DNA of 64,000 nucleotides, from assembly GCF_026151655.1 (NCBI RefSeq), contig NZ_JAMQPN010000001.1, positions 806,001-870,000 on the forward strand, written 5' to 3'. Of this stretch, positions 61,589 to 64,000 are shown one piece after another. Source of the DNA: Leptospira soteropolitanensis (lineage in GTDB: Bacteria > Spirochaetota > Leptospiria > Leptospirales > Leptospiraceae). How positions within the stretch are numbered: position 1 is the stretch's first letter; the number at the start of each line of letters is the position of its first letter. Under the pieces are notes generated by a model, which searched no databases, was not told where the DNA came from, and saw nothing but the letters and a program-made list of their open reading frames with translations. Position numbers and translations under genes: made by a program.

Positions 61589-63535
61589 TTGTTAGCAATT
61601 GAAATTCAAAATTTAAATAAATCATATACGGTTGGAAATTCAAAGTTCCCTGTACTTTCTGGTATTCATTTAGAAATTACCCAAGGTGAATTTGTTGCGA
61701 TCATGGGACCTTCGGGTTCAGGAAAATCAACACTTTTACAAGTGATGGGATTACTTGATCATGTTGATTCGGGCACCTATCGTTTGTTTGGTCGAGAAGT
61801 CAGCGGAGAATCTTCCGATGTTTTGTCCGACGTTCGAGGAAGTATGATTGGTTTTGTATTCCAACAATTCCATTTGTTAGCAAAATCAAATGCAACCCAA
61901 AACGTAAGTCTCCCTTCATTGTATACAAATGTGGATCAAACAGTAAAAAGAGCCGAAGAACAACTGAGAAAAGTAGGTTTGGAAAGTAGATTGTTCCATA
62001 CTCCAAATGAACTTTCTGGTGGCCAACAACAAAGGGTAGCCATCGCTCGAGCTCTTCTTGTTGATCCGCCAATTATATTTGCTGACGAACCCACAGGAAA
62101 CTTAGATTCAAAAAGTAAAATTGAAATCATGTTGGAATTACAACGCCTTCATAAAGAAGGAAAAACCATTGTGATGGTAACACATGAACCAGAAATGGCG
62201 GAGTTTTGCGATCGTATCATTCATGTCAGTGACGGTAAGATTGTATCGGACGAAGGGAAAAAGAAAAAAAAAGATTTAGTTTCGTTTCCTAAAACAAATT
62301 TGAAACGGAAAACCGGGTGGCCTCTTTTCCAAGGAATTTTTTTACAATCTTTGTTTTCATTATCATCAAATCGTTTGCGAACATTTTTGTCTGCTCTTGG
62401 AATTCTATTTGGTGTTGTTTGTGTTATCTCGGTAATGGCACTTGGAGAAGGGGCAAAAAAATCAGTAGAGGAACAGTTTTCTTCGTTAGGCGCTAATTTA
62501 GTCATTGTTAGAACTGGTGGAATGCGTAGCGGAGGAGTTTCTCTAGAAGCCGGTACTGTCAATCGACTGGATGTATTTGATGTAGAAGCTGTGTCGAAAA
62601 AATTTCCTGAAGTAAAACAAATCTCCGCTGTTGTAAACGGAAGAGGACAACTTGTTTTTGGAAATCGAAATTGGAATAGTTATATCACTGGTGCCAGTCC
62701 TAACTATGAATCTCTTCGAAATTTAGAACCATTGGAAGGAAGGTTTTTTACCGAAGAGGAAAATCAAAAAAGAGCCTTAGTTTGTCTTGTGGGAAATACA
62801 GTAGTTAAAGAATTGTATGAAGGAAAAAATCCTGTAGGAACTTATTTGAAAGTAAACCGAATTCTATTTCGTGTGATTGGCCTTTTACCTGAAAAAGGAA
62901 GTGCTGGATTTCGTGACCAAGACGATGTAATTCTTATGCCCTTGAATACAGCAATGCGAAGGTTGTTAAACAAAGATGCTGTCGACAGTTTAGAAATGGA
63001 ATTAGAAAAAACGGAATCTTCAGAAGAATTCACAACTTCCTTAAAACGTTTTTTACATGAAAGACATGGAACGAGCGAATCAATGGGTAATATTTATCAA
63101 GTGATGAACATGGCTGATATCCAATCCGCAGTCTCTGAAACAAATCAAACGATGACAACCTTACTCATTGCCCTTGCGACCGTTTCTCTTGTAGTCGGTG
63201 GGATTGGAATTATGAACATTATGTTGGTTTCAGTGAAGGAACGAACAAAAGAAATTGGTCTTAGGAAGGCTCTTGGTGCAAGAGAGTCAGACATTCGTAT
63301 GCAGTTTTTAATTGAATCCACTTTGACAAGTTTGACAGGAGGAATTGTTGGACTGGTTTTTGGAGTATTGTCGGTTTTGTTTTTGCAAGAATACTTTGGC
63401 TGGACTATTGTTTTATCCTTTCCTTCTATTGGATTTGCTTTCATATTTTCCATATCGATTGGAATTCTTTTTGGCTGGTGGCCTTCTGAATACGCAGCAA
63501 AATTGAGTCCCATTGTTGCCTTAAGATCAGAATGA
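61589..63535 (+). CDS. macB: MacB-like ABC transporter, ATPase fused to FtsX-type permease
   Basis: 648 residues, TTG start. The N-terminal ATPase carries Walker [12 protein letters not shown] (40-50), Q-loop FVFQQFHL, signature [16 protein letters not shown] (about 142-157) and Walker [15 protein letters not shown]. The C-terminal half has four membrane helices with the large periplasmic MacB domain (about 290-520) and ends [20 protein letters not shown]...PIVALRSE. Such pumps expel macrolides, peptides or lipoproteins. Substrate is unknown here. It is coupled to the TetR gene by a TGA overlap. Confidence 0.9.
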   Translation: MLAIEIQNLNKSYTVGNSKFPVLSGIHLEITQGEFVAIMGPSGSGKSTLLQVMGLLDHVDSGTYRLFGREVSGESSDVLSDVRGSMIGFVFQQFHLLAKSNATQNVSLPSLYTNVDQTVKRAEEQLRKVGLESRLFHTPNELSGGQQQRVAIARALLVDPPIIFADEPTGNLDSKSKIEIMLELQRLHKEGKTIVMVTHEPEMAEFCDRIIHVSDGKIVSDEGKKKKKDLVSFPKTNLKRKTGWPLFQGIFLQSLFSLSSNRLRTFLSALGILFGVVCVISVMALGEGAKKSVEEQFSSLGANLVIVRTGGMRSGGVSLEAGTVNRLDVFDVEAVSKKFPEVKQISAVVNGRGQLVFGNRNWNSYITGASPNYESLRNLEPLEGRFFTEEENQKRALVCLVGNTVVKELYEGKNPVGTYLKVNRILFRVIGLLPEKGSAGFRDQDDVILMPLNTAMRRLLNKDAVDSLEMELEKTESSEEFTTSLKRFLHERHGTSESMGNIYQVMNMADIQSAVSETNQTMTTLLIALATVSLVVGGIGIMNIMLVSVKERTKEIGLRKALGARESDIRMQFLIESTLTSLTGGIVGLVFGVLSVLFLQEYFGWTIVLSFPSIGFAFIFSISIGILFGWWPSEYAAKLSPIVALRSE

Positions 63536-64000
63536 ATATAAAATTAAATCCAAGGAAAATTCCCCAACAAAAACGATCCAAGGAAAGATACCAAAAAATT
63601 ATTGATACAACAATCGGTTTGTTAGGTGAGGTTGGGTATGATGATTTAACAACGGATTTGATTGCAGAAAGAAGTGGGATACCTGTCGGTTCTATTTACC
63701 AATTTTTTCCAAACAAAGAATCTATTATTTATTCCCATGCGGAATCTTGTTATTTTATGCTTCATGACTTTTTTTTCAAACTTCTTGATGAAGAACTTAA
63801 AAAAAGAAAAAAATTCACACCTGAATTCATTGATTTTACCCTACACTCCTTTGAACGGACGTTAAATGAAGTAAAAGGTTATCGTTTGATCAATTCAATT
63901 CTATATACAAACCAAGCGTTGTTAAAACTAGATATTGAAAGTAATGAACGCTTTGCAAAATCCTTAGCGGAAAAAGTAATTCTTTATTTGTTTCCCAAGG
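63532..64000 (+). CDS. TetR/AcrR family regulator of the MacAB-TolC operon (cut by window end)
   Basis: 156 codons are visible; the gene runs off the window. ATG at 63532 overlaps the macB stop. The HTH is clear: RYQKIIDTTIGLLGEVGYDD, then LIAERSGIPVGSIYQFFPNK (about 44-63). The helical ligand domain follows (FFFKLLDEELKKRKKF). As the last visible gene of the efflux operon it probably represses it. Confidence 0.85.
   Translation, partial: MNIKLNPRKIPQQKRSKERYQKIIDTTIGLLGEVGYDDLTTDLIAERSGIPVGSIYQFFPNKESIIYSHAESCYFMLHDFFFKLLDEELKKRKKFTPEFIDFTLHSFERTLNEVKGYRLINSILYTNQALLKLDIESNERFAKSLAEKVILYLFPK

Noticed and set aside
1..64000. CRISPR arrays, tRNA or rRNA genes, IS elements, prophage
   Set aside because: No regularly spaced repeats, no T-arm-like consensus, no transposase or phage proteins were seen in any frame.

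Overview
The window is almost certainly chromosomal DNA of a spirochaete of the genus Leptospira, most likely a saprophytic (L. biflexa-like) species. The DNA is AT-rich and densely coding. It uses TTG and GTG starts often and carries spirochaetal lipoproteins with loose lipoboxes. It also holds Leptospira-style families: a DUF1574 protein beside an MBOAT acyltransferase, slr1658/slr1659-type regulators, and very large lipoproteins with NHL and LamG-like modules. The species cannot be fixed from sequence alone. No IS element, prophage, CRISPR array, tRNA or rRNA was seen.

Layout. 1-7855 (minus): an MBOAT/DUF1574 acyl-transfer pair, a small Cys/His-rich protein, then czcCBA-type metal efflux genes (the RND pump is cut by the window edge). 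7947-24631: acetoacetyl-CoA synthetase, a cytochrome c lipoprotein, a 1957-residue surface lipoprotein, cysteine synthase, a GlpT-like antiporter, an SRPBCC protein, a glycosidase-like propeller, a pirin, mannose-6-phosphate isomerase, a J-protein and a STAS protein. 24641-32767: ribF and the cell-elongation operon mreC-mreD-mrdA-rodA, with an unusual coiled-coil protein at its end. 32871-42522: accessory and metabolic genes (DUF2071, LOG, DUF4846, an MDR alcohol dehydrogenase, an SDR-like protein, a zinc-ribbon/ankyrin protein, an ABA4-like pair) and one gene remnant.

42594-49323 is a signalling region. Two slr1658-like ATPases, an slr1659-like STAS protein, a membrane PP2C phosphatase, a class III adenylate cyclase and a GNAT/cyclic-nucleotide-binding fusion lie together. 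They look like a partner-switching circuit joined to cAMP output. 49468-51299 holds two lipoprotein genes behind a minus-strand cobalamin riboswitch, which suggests a B12-responsive envelope function. 51443-52821 holds a PlsC-like acyltransferase and a TetR regulator. 52882-59086 is an inorganic-carbon module: an outer-membrane porin and SbtA on one strand, an AraC regulator with a membrane sensor and a SulP transporter on the other, and a 10-bp inverted repeat between them. 59299-64000 is a TolC-MacA-MacB efflux operon followed by a TetR gene cut by the window end.

Most promising for follow-up are the riboswitch-controlled lipoproteins, the partner-switch/cAMP cluster with its GNAT-cNMP fusion, and the porin-SbtA-AraC-SulP module. 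The cyclase carries the Lys/Thr residue pair of the bicarbonate-responsive class IIIb, so cluster and carbon module could be linked; this is inference.
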